Source: Dactylonectria macrodidyma (taxonomy: Eukaryota > Ascomycota > Sordariomycetes > Hypocreales > Nectriaceae). Taken from it: a DNA stretch of 64,000 bases. The stretch spans positions 5,562,501 to 5,626,500 of the forward strand of contig JAGMUV010000002.1 in the NCBI GenBank assembly GCA_020744425.1. Direction: 5' to 3'. Each line of letters begins with the position of its first letter. Position 1 is the stretch's first letter. The position numbers were made by a program, and so were the translations under genes. Shown piece by piece: positions 42,306-55,392 of this stretch. Below the pieces are notes generated by a model that worked only from the letters and a program-made list of their open reading frames with translations, was not told where the DNA came from and did no database searches.

Positions 42306-45300
42306 ATGAGTCGCGATGCGCAGCCCCCCGCCACAATGGAGAGCCTTCAATCTTCTGAGCCCCAGACATTCGAGAATCGCACTATCCCTCCGAGGATGCA
42401 GTACCGAAGCCGGCCCGTCTCTGTCGCCGTCGACCCAGTCTCCTTGGTGATCTCCGAGTGCATCTCTATCACCTCGGTCATCCAAAAACATGCCCGCTCC
42501 CCGCACTCATCTGTATCTGCCATACTGGGAGGTAGCCCGAATCCCATCCATCTGGGGCCTCCCAGTCCAGCTCTGGGTGGGAGGAGCAAGAGCCCGTCCG
42601 GTAGTATCAGCGGCGATAGCACCCAGGACACCGGCCTCGCCAACCGCTGGGGGCTTCGTGGCCAGAAGGGAAAGAGCATGCAGGACAATCCTATGATCAC
42701 AGGTTTTGGCAAGCTGAGGCATGAACTTGCTGGTGTCAAAGGTGCGGATGCCCGGCGGTTTCCTACCATTCCGACAAACATGGCAACAGTGCAAGCTAAC
42801 TCTTCGTGTCTGTAGACATCCGATCCTTCGATGCCCCATCCATCCTCGCCCCTTTCCTTCATGTCATTCAGGCCAAAGGCACAGCTGCCCCGATCACGAT
42901 CCTCGCCCTAGGCGCCTTGAGAAAATTCCTAGCGTACGGCTTCATTTGCCCCGAATCGCCACGTTTTGCTTTGGCAATGCAATCGCTGTCCGCTGCCGTC
43001 ACGCACTGTCAGTTCGACATTAGCGACTCGGGACAAGTTGAGGTTGTGCTTCTCATGATACTTAATCTCATGGAAGATATGATGTCGGGTCCAGGAGGAG
43101 ACATTCTGAGTGACGAGAGCGTCTGTGACATGATGGGTCGCGGTCTTGCCATCTGTTCTCAACCTCGCTTCTCGCCTGTACTACGGAGAACTGCGGAGGC
43201 TTCCATGGTCCGGATGTGTCAGATCATATTTGAAGATGTTAAGCACCTTGAGTTCGAGGCCGGCGATGACGCAGAGGCCCTGAATCAGCAAGTGGATGGG
43301 GACTTGGACAGTGTCAAAATGGATGCCACTCCCGCCGATACCGATACTCTTTCCGCCGAGCCTAAAGTCCTCGAGGTCCTCAAGGCCGAGAACCCAGATT
43401 CAGAGCGGACTAGCAGAGATACCGCGACCGATACGGAAGTAGGAGCAGTTACGATTAACGATCCAAGCGAGGAGGCGGAGTCTCTCGATCTGAGGCCTTA
43501 CTCTCTCCCTTCTGTGCGGGAGCTCTTCCGGGTGCTTGTCAACTTTCTGGATCCTCAAGACCGTCACCATACCGATACTATGAGAGTCATGGCCCTGCGA
43601 ATTATTCATGTCGCACTCGAGGTCTCTGGGCCTTTCATCGCTCGGCACCCCGCTCTCGCTGTCATTGCAGAGGACCGGCTATGCAGCTACCTATTCCAAC
43701 TTGTCAGGTCTGATAACATGGCAATCCTCCAGGAGTCACTCATTGTGGCCGGAACCCTGTTAGCGACCTGCCGAGGCGTTCTCAAGCTGCAGCAGGAGCT
43801 TTTTTTGTCCTACTTGGTAGCGTGTCTACACCCCAAAGTAGAGATTCCTCGGGAGCCTGGGATTGAACCCGCCTTGTATGCCGGTATTCCCCAGACGCCG
43901 AAGCTAGTGAAGCCATCTCAATCATCTCAACCGGGAAGTGGGCGCTCCACCCCCGTTCCCGTCAAGGATCGCCAAAAGTTAGGCCTAGAGGGTGGTGCTC
44001 GGAAACCCGATGCCCGCCAGGCTATGGTGGAGAGCATCGGTGTCCTTTCAAGGATGCCGACATTCATGGCCGAGCTTTTTGTGAATTATGACTGCGACCC
44101 AGACCGCGCAGACCTGTGTGAGGACATGGTTGGACTTTTATCTAGAAATGCCCTCCCTGACTCGGCAACCTGGAGCACGACCAGTGTGCCTCCACTATGT
44201 CTGGATGCATTGTTACGGTACATACAATTCATCGCTGAGAGACTTCCCGAAGACCCAGTTCGCGATGGTTATCCTGGCCCTGATGTGCTCAGAGAACAAA
44301 GACGCCGCAAGAAGATCATCATCAAGGGAGCAAATAAGTTCAACGAGAAGCCCAAGGCCGGTCTAGGCTACCTGGAAGCCCAAGGCATCATCAATGATGC
44401 CTCTGATCCTGTTGCTGTTGCCAAATTCCTAAAAGGAACCTCGCGCGTCTCCAAAAAGGTCCTGGGTGACTTTCTTTCCAAGAGAGGCAATGAAGAGATC
44501 CTCAAGGCTTTCTTGGATACTTTTGAATTCACGGGAAAGCGTGTTGACGAAGCTCTGAGGTTGCTGCTTGAGTCTTTCAGATTACCCGGCGAGTCACCCT
44601 TGATCTCCACCATCGTTGAGCGATTCGCGGAAAAATACTCGAGTGATGAATCCGCCGAGGAGGTTGCCAACAACGATGCTGTGTATGTCCTGACATACGC
44701 AATCATCCTACTGAACACGGATCAGCACAACCCGAACATGAACCCCTCAAAACGGATGACTTTCGAAGATTTCTCCAGGAACCTTCGGGGCGTGAACAAC
44801 GGTCAGAACTTCTCAGCAGAATATCTACAGACAATATTCGATTCGATCAAGTCCAACGAGATTATCTTACCCGATGAACACGACAACAAGCATGCGTTTG
44901 ACTACGCTTGGAGAGAGCTTCTGCTCAAGACCGAGTCCGCTGGGAACCTGATTCTGTGTGACACTAACATATATGATGCTGATATGTTTGCCACCACGTG
45001 GAAACCCATCATCTCAACTTTGTCGTATGTCTTCATGTCGGCTACGGATGACGCGGTATTCGCTAGAATTGTCACCGGTTTTGACGAATGCGCGCGCATC
45101 GCCACCAAGTATCAGAACACGGAGGCTCTTGACCAGATTGTCTTTTGCCTTAGCCACATGTCTACACTAGCAGCCGAGTCGCCCTTCAACACGTCGCTTA
45201 ATACCGAGGTTCAGGCTGGCGAGGGCAGTGTTATGGTGAGCGAGCTCGCTGTGAAACTGGGTAGAGACTTCCGAGCCCAGCTCGCGACGCTTGTACTCTT

Positions 45301-47574
45301 CCGCGTCGTCACCGGCAGTGAAAGCCTGCTGCATGACAGTTGGAAATATGTAAGTTTCTACCTTTCGCCATCAATGCATCAAGTTAATCCTTCCAGATTA
45401 TCCGGATTTGGCTCAACCTCTTCACCAACTCGCTCATCTCTTCTTTCTCACCAAGCAGCATCCCCTCTCTGCCCGTCCCAGCAATCCCGCTTCAAACTCC
45501 ATCCCAAGTCATCGACCGTGCCTCACGGACGTCAGAGACTGGTTTCTTTTCTGCTTTCACATCATACATCTCGAGCTACGCTGCGGACGACCCTCCCGAG
45601 CCATCTGATGAGGAGCTCGAGAGCACCCTGTGTACTATCGACTGTGTGAACTCATGCAAGATGACAGATGTGTTTGAAAACATTGCGTAAGTGGACATAT
45701 CTATTTTTGAATATTCAAATCTGACGATGTCGCAGTAAGCTTGATACAGCAGCTGCCACAATTGTTGTCGAAACGCTCATTGACCAACTTCCCGACGATA
45801 CCAACACGATTGTGATCAGTGTCAAGCAGGAGAATATGCCTGCGTCTCCTACAAACGGCCAAATTCCATCAGAAGGACTACCAAAGTATGATCCAAGCGT
45901 GACTTACATACTGGAGTTCTGCACCTTACTTGCAACAAGAGACGCTAAAGCTATTGAGAGTATGGGTAAGGTGGTACTTGATACCCTACAAGGCGTTCTC
46001 CGTGACTCCAGTCAGTACCATGCCATCACTATCTCAAGAGCCACCTTTTACGCTCTTAAACTCTTGAAAACCAGCTATGTATGGTTGTCCAATAACTTGG
46101 ACTTGTCAAGTTGCTAATGCATTCGAGAAGGAACACGATTTTGTCAATGTCCCATATCTCCTCCATACGATCTCAAGCCTCCCCCAAGATGCGTTGGGTA
46201 AAACATCGGATCTTACTCTGGCAGGTTTAGCAATCTGCATTGATGAACCTGGTCCATTGAGACGAGAGATTATGACCTCCCCGGACTTTTGGGCCATCCT
46301 CCGGACTTTGGCTGCAAGGCCTGAATCGGCCGCGTTGGTGTTTGGAATATTAGAAAGGGGAATCACTGGAGATCCTCAAGCCATCTTGGCTGATAACTAT
46401 GAGGCAGCTATCTCACTCCTAAATGACTTTGCCACTGCTGCAAACCCCAAGCAAACCGCTTTGCAGAGGGCCAGCTCTCAACAACAAAGACCACCCAAGA
46501 AGAAGCAAGAAGAAAAACGGTAAACTCATCCGCCCCTCCTTCAGATTGCGTAAGCTAAACAAGAGTAGTCATTCGGAGGCTGTTAAGAGAGGGTCCAAGG
46601 CCGTGGATATCTTGTACAGTCTTACAGGTCGTATTCCTCATCTCATGCAACAATCTCAGCTTGAGAGTAGTGAAGGTTCGTAACGGCGCACAAAGCTTCT
46701 TTGAGGTGGTCATGGTAACTAAACTCTACTCTCCAGCTTGGTCAGCCTATTGGCTACCCATCTTCCAGGCGTTAACTAACCAATGCGCAAACCCCTGTCG
46801 AGAGGTACGACAGCTCGCATTTTCGGCACTGCAGCGATCGCTACTTTCGCCAGAACTGACATGCAGTGATCCTAAGGAATGGACTGCCATTTTTGGCAAA
46901 GTCCTGTTTCCTTTAATTCTACGACTACTTAAACCGGAGGTGTTTTCCTCGGACCGAGATGGAATGAGCGAGATGAGAGTTCAATCCGCCTCGCTCCTGT
47001 GCAAAGTGTTCCTGCAATATCTCGTGCTCCTTTCCGAATGGGACGGCATGCTGGACCTCTGGGTCAAGATAATTGAGATAATGGATCGTCTCATGAATAG
47101 CGGTCAAGGCGACAGTCTGGTAAGCCGATGTGTGTTGGCGCCCTTGGGTTTCAAATGAGACTAACGGATTTGTTACAGGAAGAGGCAGTTCGTGAGAACT
47201 TGAAGAATGTCGTCTTATTCATGGCTAGTAGTGGATATCTCGTGTCGCCGAGGAAGGACTCGTCCAAAGAGAAGCTTTGGACGGAGACTTGGAAGCGAAT
47301 CGACCGCTTCCTGCCAGATTTACGGACCGACCTTGCCTTAGAAGAACCCTTGACTGAGGAGGAGAGGGCTAGAGACGGAAAGACCAATAAGGCCGGAGAG
47401 CAGACTGAAGCCGCTCTAAAGGATGCTCCTCATGACAAGGCTGTAGAGCAAGCAGCAGGGGATCAGGGAGGAGACGACGATGAAGACGACGATGAAGACG
47501 ATGATGCAGATGAAGAGAGTGATGAGGAGAATGAAACTAAGGCAGGGGCGAAGGAGGCCCAGGGGGCAACCTAG
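42306..47574 (+). CDS. Arf guanine nucleotide exchange factor, Sec7 domain (Gea1/Gea2, GBF1 type)
   Basis: Activates Arf1 on early Golgi membranes to recruit COPI. Exons 42306..42741, 42816..45349, 45397..45686, 45736..46078, 46128..46519, 46569..46675, 46737..47119 and 47179..47574 give 1626 residues. The N-terminal DCB region has DPVSLVISECISITSVIQKHARS; the HUS region follows with DPQDRHHTDTMR. The Sec7 domain spans about 635-845, starting FNEKPKAGLGYLEAQGII, with the catalytic glutamate finger in FRLPGESPLI near 737 and LLNTDQHNPNM. HDS regions follow, including EHDFVNVPYLLHTISSLPQ and WLPIFQALTNQC. The tail is a run of Asp/Glu. Junctions after 45,349 were fixed by frame and CTAAT/CTAAC branch sites; several introns are only 47-49 nt. 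The start could lie further upstream at 41817. Confidence 0.93.
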
Positions 47575-48062
47575 AGGGCAAATAGAAAGAGCATCATATG
47601 CATATGGATGGAGAAGGATGGATGGCACGAGCCGCGTATTAGCTCTGGCATATTGCAGTGTACCAGAGAAGATAAAGACAATAGACAGTCTGTAGCACCA
47701 CTAATTAAGTTACCGTCTCGACAAGGATGGATGCGCTTGACCTGGGTTGAATAACGCGATCCTAGCGTGACGTCATCTATATGCGGGCAATCTGGCTACC
47801 TGGGACGGTACGTACTGTATGGTTTTGGTGCATGTGATTCATGATAATTAGGTAGCTCCAGCTCACAGCTCACAGCTTAGTGCCTAAATAGCTGCTACAG
47901 TACGGACGCCCAACTCAGAGTCAACCTCGCTCATCATCCAACATACGGGCTCGATAGCAACCTATACACGAAGCCTGTGCAAACGTTCCATGTCCTCCGG
48001 GCTTCCGCTTACAACCGCGCAGCCCGCCCTTGGCGGCAGGACATGCGTGATCATTCTGCAGG
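47575..48062. other. Intergenic between GEA and FIG4
   Basis: About 0.5 kb with GEA 3' flank and FIG4 promoter. AGCTCACAGCTCACAGCT direct repeats occur near 47859..47877. No gene is seen. Confidence 0.4.
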
Positions 48063-51000
48063 ATGTCTGAGTTTGGTGCCCCAGACTCTCTCAGCCCAGC
48101 ACCTTCCGTTATCCTTCCGACCACCCCAGACCCGAACAGCGACGCGCCGGTATTTCCTCTGCTGCAAAACAATGGCGCTGCGAGCCCGTTGTCATCCGAT
48201 GCTGCGGGAGGTCCAAACAGGGGAGGCGAAGACGATAATGATGACGAACCTGCTGTAGCCAAGCCGTTCATGCGCACCACCAGCCCAGACCCCGTCGCCC
48301 GGACAGTCGAGGATACTTTTGACGATCGCGTGCCCGACCGCCTGATTTACAAAATGCACAAGTTCAGTCTTTACGAAACGGCCAGCCGCTACTACATTGT
48401 TGGTGTTGACGTAAGCGAGAAGCGGTACCGCATTCTGAAGATCGACCGAACCACCGAAGGCGCCGAGCTGAATATGACTGATGACAAGATTGTGTATAGC
48501 CTCAAGGAGATGAATCGACTGTTGGACACCATCGATGACGGCAATCGCGGCACGGGTGGGATTAAACTGCGTTGCACTACCTGGGGCCTGCTTGGCTTCA
48601 TCAAGTTTACGGGACCTTACTACATGCTTCTCATTACCAAGAAGAGCACTGTGGCCATGGTTGGAGGTCATTATGTTTACCAGATTGAGGGCACAGAGTT
48701 GATACCCTTGACACCGGCGAAGTTCAAGCCTGACTCGCGCAACACCGAGGAACAACGCTTCCTCGGCATTCTCAACAACCTCGATCTTACGAGGTCTTTC
48801 TACTACAGTTACTCGTACGACGTTACCCGCACCCTACAGCACAACGTCATTCGTGAGCGAGAAGCCCTCGCCCAAGGAATTCTCCCGCCCTCAGACGACA
48901 ACTTCAATTCAATGTTTGTGTGGAATGACTATCTTCTCCAGCCAGCCGTCACAGCCCTTCGAGACCCCTACGATTGGTGTCGCCCTATTATCCACGGATA
49001 CATTGACCAGGCAGGTAAGTTGTGTTGAAGGACCGCGATGTAGGTGAAGTATTGCTAACCGTGAACAGCTCTGTCCATATATGGGCGCACCGCGCACATC
49101 ACTGTCATTGCGCGGCGATCTCGCTACTTTGCTGGCGCTCGGTTTTTAAAGCGAGGGGCCAACGACCTGGTATGCGTCACCGAATTTCTATTGTTGACTG
49201 TTCTTCTGAAGAGTCAAGCACGGAGGGTTTATGGCCAATATACTCACTTACTCACTCAAGGGATATGTTGCCAACGATGTCGAGACAGAACAGATCGTCG
49301 CCGAGTCTCTGACCACCTCGTTCCACGCACCCGGCCCACAGCTCTTCTGCAGCCCCCAGTATACCTCCTACGTCCAACACCGAGGTAGCATTCCGCTCTA
49401 CTGGACTCAAGATAGCACTGGTGTCACTCCGAAACCTCCGATAGAGCTCAACCTGGTCGATCCCTTCTATGGCGCTGCTGCTCTGCATTTTGATAACCTG
49501 TTTGAGCGGTATGGCGCACCACTCTACGTAGTCAACCTCATCAAGGCCAAGGAACGCCAACCCAGAGAGTCAAAGCTTCTAGAAGAGTATACGCATGCCA
49601 TCAACTACCTGAATCAGTCTCTCCCGGCAGACAAAAAAATTATCCACAAGGCCTGGGACATGAGTCGGGCATCCAAAGTCCGTGGTGGTGACGTGATAGG
49701 CAATCTCGAACTTATCGCCGAGTCAGTCCTCAACACCACAGGCTTCTTCCAGAACGGCGATGGAATAACAAGTTCCATGACCGCCCAGAATGGAGTCGCC
49801 CGCACAAACTGCATCGATTGCTTGGATCGAACCAATGCGGCTCAATTCGCCATTGGGAAGCGGGCGTTAGGCCACCAGCTCCACGCCCTTGGCATCCTCG
49901 AGAACACATCGGTCGAATACGACACGGATGCCGTCAATCTCTTCACTCACATGTGGCATGATCATGGTGACACCATTGCGGTCCAGTATGGCGGCTCCCA
50001 GCTTGTCAACACCATGGAGACATATCGCAAGATTAATCAATGGACTAGCCACTCCCGTGACATGATCGAGAGCTTCAAGCGCTACTACAACAACTCGTTC
50101 CTCGACAGCCAGCGGCAGGAGGCTTATAACCTCTTTTTAGGAAATTACATCTTCACTCAGGGGCAGCCCATGCTTTGGGACCTGGCGACTGACTACTATC
50201 TCCACCACTCTGATCCTAGAAACTGGTCCGCCAAGACGAGGCGCGACTACATCAACTGGTACACTCCTTCCAACTTGAACGAGAGGAAGGTTCCCCCATA
50301 CGTGCCTGGCCGGGATATTGCGCGCTTTCACCCCGTTGAATTCTTCGACGACTACTGGCTCGAGTACTACCGGCCCGCGACACTATCATCCTTCCCTAAG
50401 ATGTTTGCGTATAAGATGAACTCCACGATTAAGTACATACCCCTCAAGTCGACCCAGGATGGCCGGTACGACCTTAGTCCGTTCCGTGTCCGCACAGAGG
50501 GTGATGTCGTCCCCAGCGACAGGAAGAGGCCGAAAAAGGAGATGGCCAACGGCATGGCGTCAGGCTCCTCTCAGTCAGCTCTAATACCAGATGGCGCAGT
50601 ATCGATGGCCTCCAACACTCTTCCAGCAAAGGGAATGTCATTGCGCTGGTTACAACCAGTTCAATCGAAGAGAGCGACTGGTGAAGATGTATCCAGGTTG
50701 GAGTCGTTGCAGGCCTTACAGGTTAGCGACGACCTAACCAAGACGAAACCTACCGCTCTAGAAAAGTCCAATGCTGCACAATGGACCTTTACCAAGGCAG
50801 TTCATGACTCTTTGAACCCGTTTGTGAAGGATCAGGAGGCAGACGACTATGAGCGGTACATCAAACATCCTCAGAACCTCCCCCTGGTGGTCTCGAGCGA
50901 CACTCCAGTAGATATCGACTCATCGGAGTATCAGGAATACATCAACGGCGGTTGGCAGGATGAAGGACTCATTGTGAAGGGTACTGAGGAAGAGATCGAC

Positions 51001-51135
51001 GTTTACGCAGAGTTGCTCAAGGTGGGAGAAAATCCGCTGACAGTAACTGAAGAGGATGGGCCTAAAAAGAGATACAAAGCTTATAGAAAATGGCTGCGGG
51101 GAAAGTCATTCTTCAAGCAACAGCCTCTCGATTGA
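48063..51135 (+). CDS. FIG4: Polyphosphoinositide 5-phosphatase Fig4 (SAC domain)
   Basis: Converts PI(3,5)P2 to PI3P on vacuole and endosome membranes and, with Vac14, also activates the Fab1 kinase. Exons 48063..49014, 49069..49169 and 49261..51135 give 975 residues (yeast 879). The SAC domain begins near [20 protein letters not shown] and includes GYYxLLITK-like [28 protein letters not shown] and VWNDYLLQP. The CX5R catalytic motif is in [16 protein letters not shown] near residue 535. Splicing over 49170..49260 gives [19 protein letters not shown], the usual family junction. The N-terminal 80 residues and the C-terminal 250 are less conserved. Its stop is only 15 bp from that of the convergent TTI2 gene. 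Confidence 0.95.
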
Positions 51136-51150
51136 TTGTGGGCGCGCACA

Positions 51151-52975
51151 TTAAGAAACACTTGTTCGCGGCTTGCTCGCGAACCTTTGAAAGAGTTGTG
51201 CCAGTCGGGGTTCTCTCCCTAGGACCTCACCCAGTTCCTCCAGCGGTTCCGAATGGCTCTGAGCCCAGAGTGTCTGCAACATGTTGGATGTTTGTATGAG
51301 CTCGAAGGATATAGCGTTGATTACGTCCCCGTCTCGTTTCGGAGAACTAGAAACTTCACACACACTTAGCCAACAGAGAGAGAGTGCGTGGATAATCTGC
51401 TCAAAGTTGTCGATCTCCTTCACCCTCGGCCAGCAAGTAGCGATTATGGCACCCAGTGTTTTACTAGCGGCGAGAATGGCGCAAGGATATACCATCGCAA
51501 AGGGGTCCTCCATGACTGAGGATATCATTGACAGAAGGCTCTACTCATCCATACTTAGCAACACTAGGGAGGGATGTTTGGAAAGGGAGAAAGCAATCAC
51601 CTTCAGATGCTTTGTTGAATAGATACCCAGGCATTCAACAATTGTTGCCGTGTTTTCCATCAGAATTTCGACTAAATGAGCATACTCTGGAGAATGGAAG
51701 TATGCTGCAAAGACGCCCTCTCTCAAGAGCTTGTCCAAAAGACGCCGACGACTGAGACTTTGGGGCTTCTGGTGAGATTTTGCAAGTCTAATAAGCACAT
51801 CGTAAGCTGGAACAAGGATTTTCGTGGACTCTGCTTCGGGGGTGAGGTTAGGGAGACACAGGAGAGCGGGAAATGTAATTTCCTCGAAAATGAGACCAAT
51901 GCCTGTCGTATGAAGAATTTGAGGTGGGCATTTCTCTATGAAGAGAGCCAGAGTCTCTAGGCCCCTCGGTTTAACATGGATAGAGTCGTCCTCTGCGAGC
52001 GCCAACAAAACGGGAATGAAAAGAGGCCAGTGTTCTTGGATCAGGGACGGCTTTCAAGTACATTGAGCATCAGCAATTGGCCAGGGCAAAAGAAAGCCGA
52101 TAACTGACCTTGGAGGCATCAACAGCCCAGCGCAAAGTCGACACAACCCAAGGAGCATGGTCCTTCCAAGATGAGGTCTTAGGTGGCAGTTGGCCTCGCT
52201 GGGGGGGGGTCTGATATCGGGCTGGTCTTCCAGATGCAGTGATCCTAGAGGATGGCTTTGCAAAGAGCGGCTTGATGAAGGTTTGCAGAACAGGGCCTAC
52301 GACGAACTCGACGGCTCTAGTGGCTGTTAATTGTGTCCGGAGAAGCTCTGACGCAACGCTGGCTGCTTTTTTCGTCGTCCATGGATCGCGACAGTCAGTG
52401 AAAGCGACGACTTTGAGCAGTGTCGCGTCATCTAGGCTGTACGACCAGGTCAGGGATAGGAGTTGTAAGCACGCGATACCTGCTTCTGTCACTAACGCCG
52501 CCGTTTCTTGACCTAGATGCATGCGTCAGAATTTAGAACGACAAATAATTAAGTGCCCCTACCCGGGCTGGTGGTCGGTGACAAAAGGCCCTCGCACACG
52601 ACCTTGGCCAGATTGCACGCTTGGTTGCTTTCCCAGGTGATACATTCCGGCCGAGAGAGATACACAACTGCTTCAAGAGCAGCTTTTTGACGGTCCTTAG
52701 ATGAAGATTCTTAGCACAGAAAGAAGAGACCAGAGACCCAACGGGCTAGAGAGCATCATCGGTTTGCTGTTGAAGAGGCATAATGCGTACCGTCTTTTCA
52801 GGTAGTCCCGATATTTTAGAAGCTATATCTTCAAGGGTAGAGTGCTCAGAGATCCCTATAATTTCGATCGCATTATTAGTTTGGTCTCCATACAACACTT
52901 TTGTGCCAGCGACATACCGGTTGAGAGCGACTGGAGCCTATTGAAATTTACGGAACCCAGCAGTGAGTCTAACAT
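51151..52975 (-). CDS. TTI2: Tel2-interacting protein 2 homologue (TTT complex)
   Basis: HEAT-type protein of the Tel2-Tti1-Tti2 cochaperone that stabilises PIKK kinases such as TOR, ATM and ATR. Complement exons 52918..52975, 52791..52855, 52563..52695, 52109..52512, 51601..52050 and 51151..51540 give 499 residues. The best family stretch is HWPLFIPVLLALAEDDSIHVKPRGLE, followed by CPPQILHTTGIGLIFEE and LPNLTPEAES, typical of fungal Tti2. The first three exons were found by joining GTATGT, GTACGC and GTAGGG donors to AG acceptors that keep one frame; the N-terminus reads MLDSLLGSVNF. A run of nine C at 52201..52209 (minus strand) lies in coding sequence. Sequence divergence in this family is high, so N-terminal exons are less certain than the rest. 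Confidence 0.85.
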
Positions 52976-53535
52976 GATGCGGCTGCTGTTGGGAAAACTG
53001 GGCGACCAAGGGAGGAGTCAGAAGTTGGACAATGGAAAACAGTGAAGGAACCAAATGCCTAGAGGACGTGTTCCGTCTTACCGTGTTCATCAAGGAAACC
53101 AACACATTGGTGAAGGGTGGACAGGAAGGCAGGGACATGAATTAGGAAGAGTGGCGCAGACTTACCTACCTCACCTTACCCACGCATATAGTATCTTTAG
53201 CACTGTCTTTGCACTGTATCTAGTGAGCTAAGTCAACGGCACTGGTAGCTTGTGTAATACGCCGACTCCACCCACTTCCCGGCACATGAATACCAAAATA
53301 CTACATAGTAGTCTACCTGCTCACTGATTTGATATCTTTCCCATTATTCAGTGAAGATATAGCGAAGAAATAATGGACAGTATGGTAGAGCGGATGGCCA
53401 TTCAGACAACTAATGATCAATCCCAGTTGGGCAGAGGAATCACTAACTAGCCTCATGTAAGTGCACTAGGGTCTGAAGCGATAGAGTACTGCGTAGGAGT
53501 AGACGATTGAATAGCATAAACATATTATGTTTCAT
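52976..53535. promoter_or_regulatory. Upstream region of TTI2 and 3' flank of CCA1
   Basis: About 0.56 kb. TTACCTACCTCACC lies near 53162. A minus-strand frame beginning at 53138 was considered as an extra first exon of TTI2 but does not join in frame convincingly. Confidence 0.4.
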
Positions 53536-55392
53536 TCAAGGTATTGGTATTCCCAGCTCCTCCCGTCGCTGCCTCACTTCTTCGATTGCGCCCGCAGGAT
53601 CCTTCTCCTCAGGGTGGCGCAGTTGCCATGCAACACAGAGTTCAAGTGCCTTGCCTGTCCAGATCCCCGGTTTTGTTCCCAGTGCTTTTGCTAACTGTCT
53701 CCCGTCAAGAAGGCGTTTCAATGAGGGAGCCTCAAGCACTTCCAACTTAGAGAGGTGGTCCAAGAAAACCTTCCACCCGGTAAGGAACACTTCTTGCTCT
53801 GCCAGAGTCGTTAGTAGGAATTACCACAGTCGGGTCTGAAACAAGGCAACTACTCACCCTTTGCTCCCTCCAATGACCAATTTGGAAGAACCTCCATAGA
53901 TTCGACCAAAATGGCGTTAAGCACCTGCAATCTCCAGGAGCCTGCTTGTGAATCCCATCGTCGGATAGCCATACCATACCTATCTCGCTCGTAGATGAAG
54001 GCTTCATGGTTGAACACGGATTGCTTCAGTGACAGAATCTCCTTGCGGTTGCGATACGAGGCGGTGATTATGTCGGTGAGTTTGTTGGGAGCCTTAAAAC
54101 CTTCCCGAGCGGCAACTGCGACGGGCGGAGGGGCATTTGCCTTTCTCCTCGGGTTTGGTGGATCGTCCACAACCATCCAAGGAGACACAGCGGCCAAGTT
54201 CCAAGAGTAGTAGGGTCCAATCTCGCTATTGATTAGGACATGTCCAATAGAACCTGGCGTTTTATCGTGGATCAGGGCGTCTAGACACTTATATGCGATG
54301 TTCCACTTAGAAATGTCAAGCGTCGCAGGAGCCTCCTTGATGGGGTCGGAAAACACAGCAGCGTACAGCCCTATTTCGTCGATGAGCTGAAGCGACTCGC
54401 GTGGATGGGCACCTGATGATATGTCAATCCTCATTGCCATTTAGTCGTGTATATCCATATTACTCACCGTTGAGCATTTTTTCCAACTCCGTTCCCACCC
54501 GTTCCCTACTAATCTTGGCGCGCAGGGCATCGAGAACCTTTGGGTTCGCCATGAACCGCCGTGTGGCCGGATCGATCGTGAACTCTAGACGGCTAGCGAA
54601 ACGGACCAGGCGTAAAACCCTCAGCGGGTCATCCATGAAGGTCTGGAAAGGCTCCAGCGGCGTCCTCATAACCTTAGCGGCCATATCCCCGAGGCCACCA
54701 GTGAGGTCCTCGACCTGGTCGGTGTGCAGATTGTAGAACAGGGCGTTGACGGTGGCATCGCGGCGGAAAGCGTCTTCCTGTGCGGTTCCGAATTCCATCT
54801 GTGGGTTGCGGCTATCTTCGGTGTATGTCTCTTTGCGAAGATTAACAAAATCGAGATCAAGGCCAAAAATTTTAACCATGGCGGTCTCAAGATGCTTGGA
54901 CTTGTCTGGGTTGCGAGCAACATTGTGCAGGCTGCCAATGTCATCGCGTCCGATGTTGTGCTTCGCAACAGCTTCGGGCTTTTCACAGTAGTCACACATG
55001 TGCTCGGCAAACGGGACGCCAGTCATGGCGTTGATGGCGACGTCGATGTCATGGCTTTCGATGTTAAGTAGCTTGTCGCGAACCCAGCCACCGGCCCAGC
55101 GCAGCACGATAGGTTCCGTAGCATGGCCGGTCTCGTCAATGGATTTAGCTACATCGAGAAGCAGGCTGCGGAGTTGTTGCTCGCGAGGACTTAGCTGGAC
55201 CGAGGCGGTTACCATGGCTGATGAGATAGGAGGGTTCTGCGTCGAGGTCGACCGCTTGGATAAGGGCGAAGCTAAGGTGGATTGCAACAGTTTGTCCTTA
55301 AGAAAAGTGTCGAGATTCCTCTTCATGACCAGACCCGGGCGACCCAGGCGCGAGAGCATAAAACGAAGGCCTCGACTCTCTGTAATGAGCAT
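53536..55392 (-). CDS. CCA1: tRNA nucleotidyltransferase (CCA-adding enzyme)
   Basis: Adds and repairs the 3' CCA end of tRNAs in nucleus, cytosol and mitochondria. Complement exons 54468..55392, 53858..54412 and 53536..53798 give 580 residues (yeast 546). Motif A is seen as RWAGGWVRDKLL with the catalytic aspartates in SHDIDVAI; motif B as EDAFRRDATVNALFYN near residue 216; DDPLRVLRLVRFASRL and SRERVGTELEKML follow. The first 59 residues are Arg/Ser/Leu-rich with no acidic run, like a mitochondrial leader, and in-frame ATGs at M12 and M60 (before VTASVQLSPREQ) could give cytosolic and nuclear forms, as known for yeast CCA1. Confidence 0.95.

Noticed and set aside
53080..53138. Extra first exon for TTI2 beginning at 53138
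   Set aside because: Joining its donor at 53081 downstream leads to a stop before the conserved part; the ATG at 52975 with a GTATGT donor gives a clean frame.
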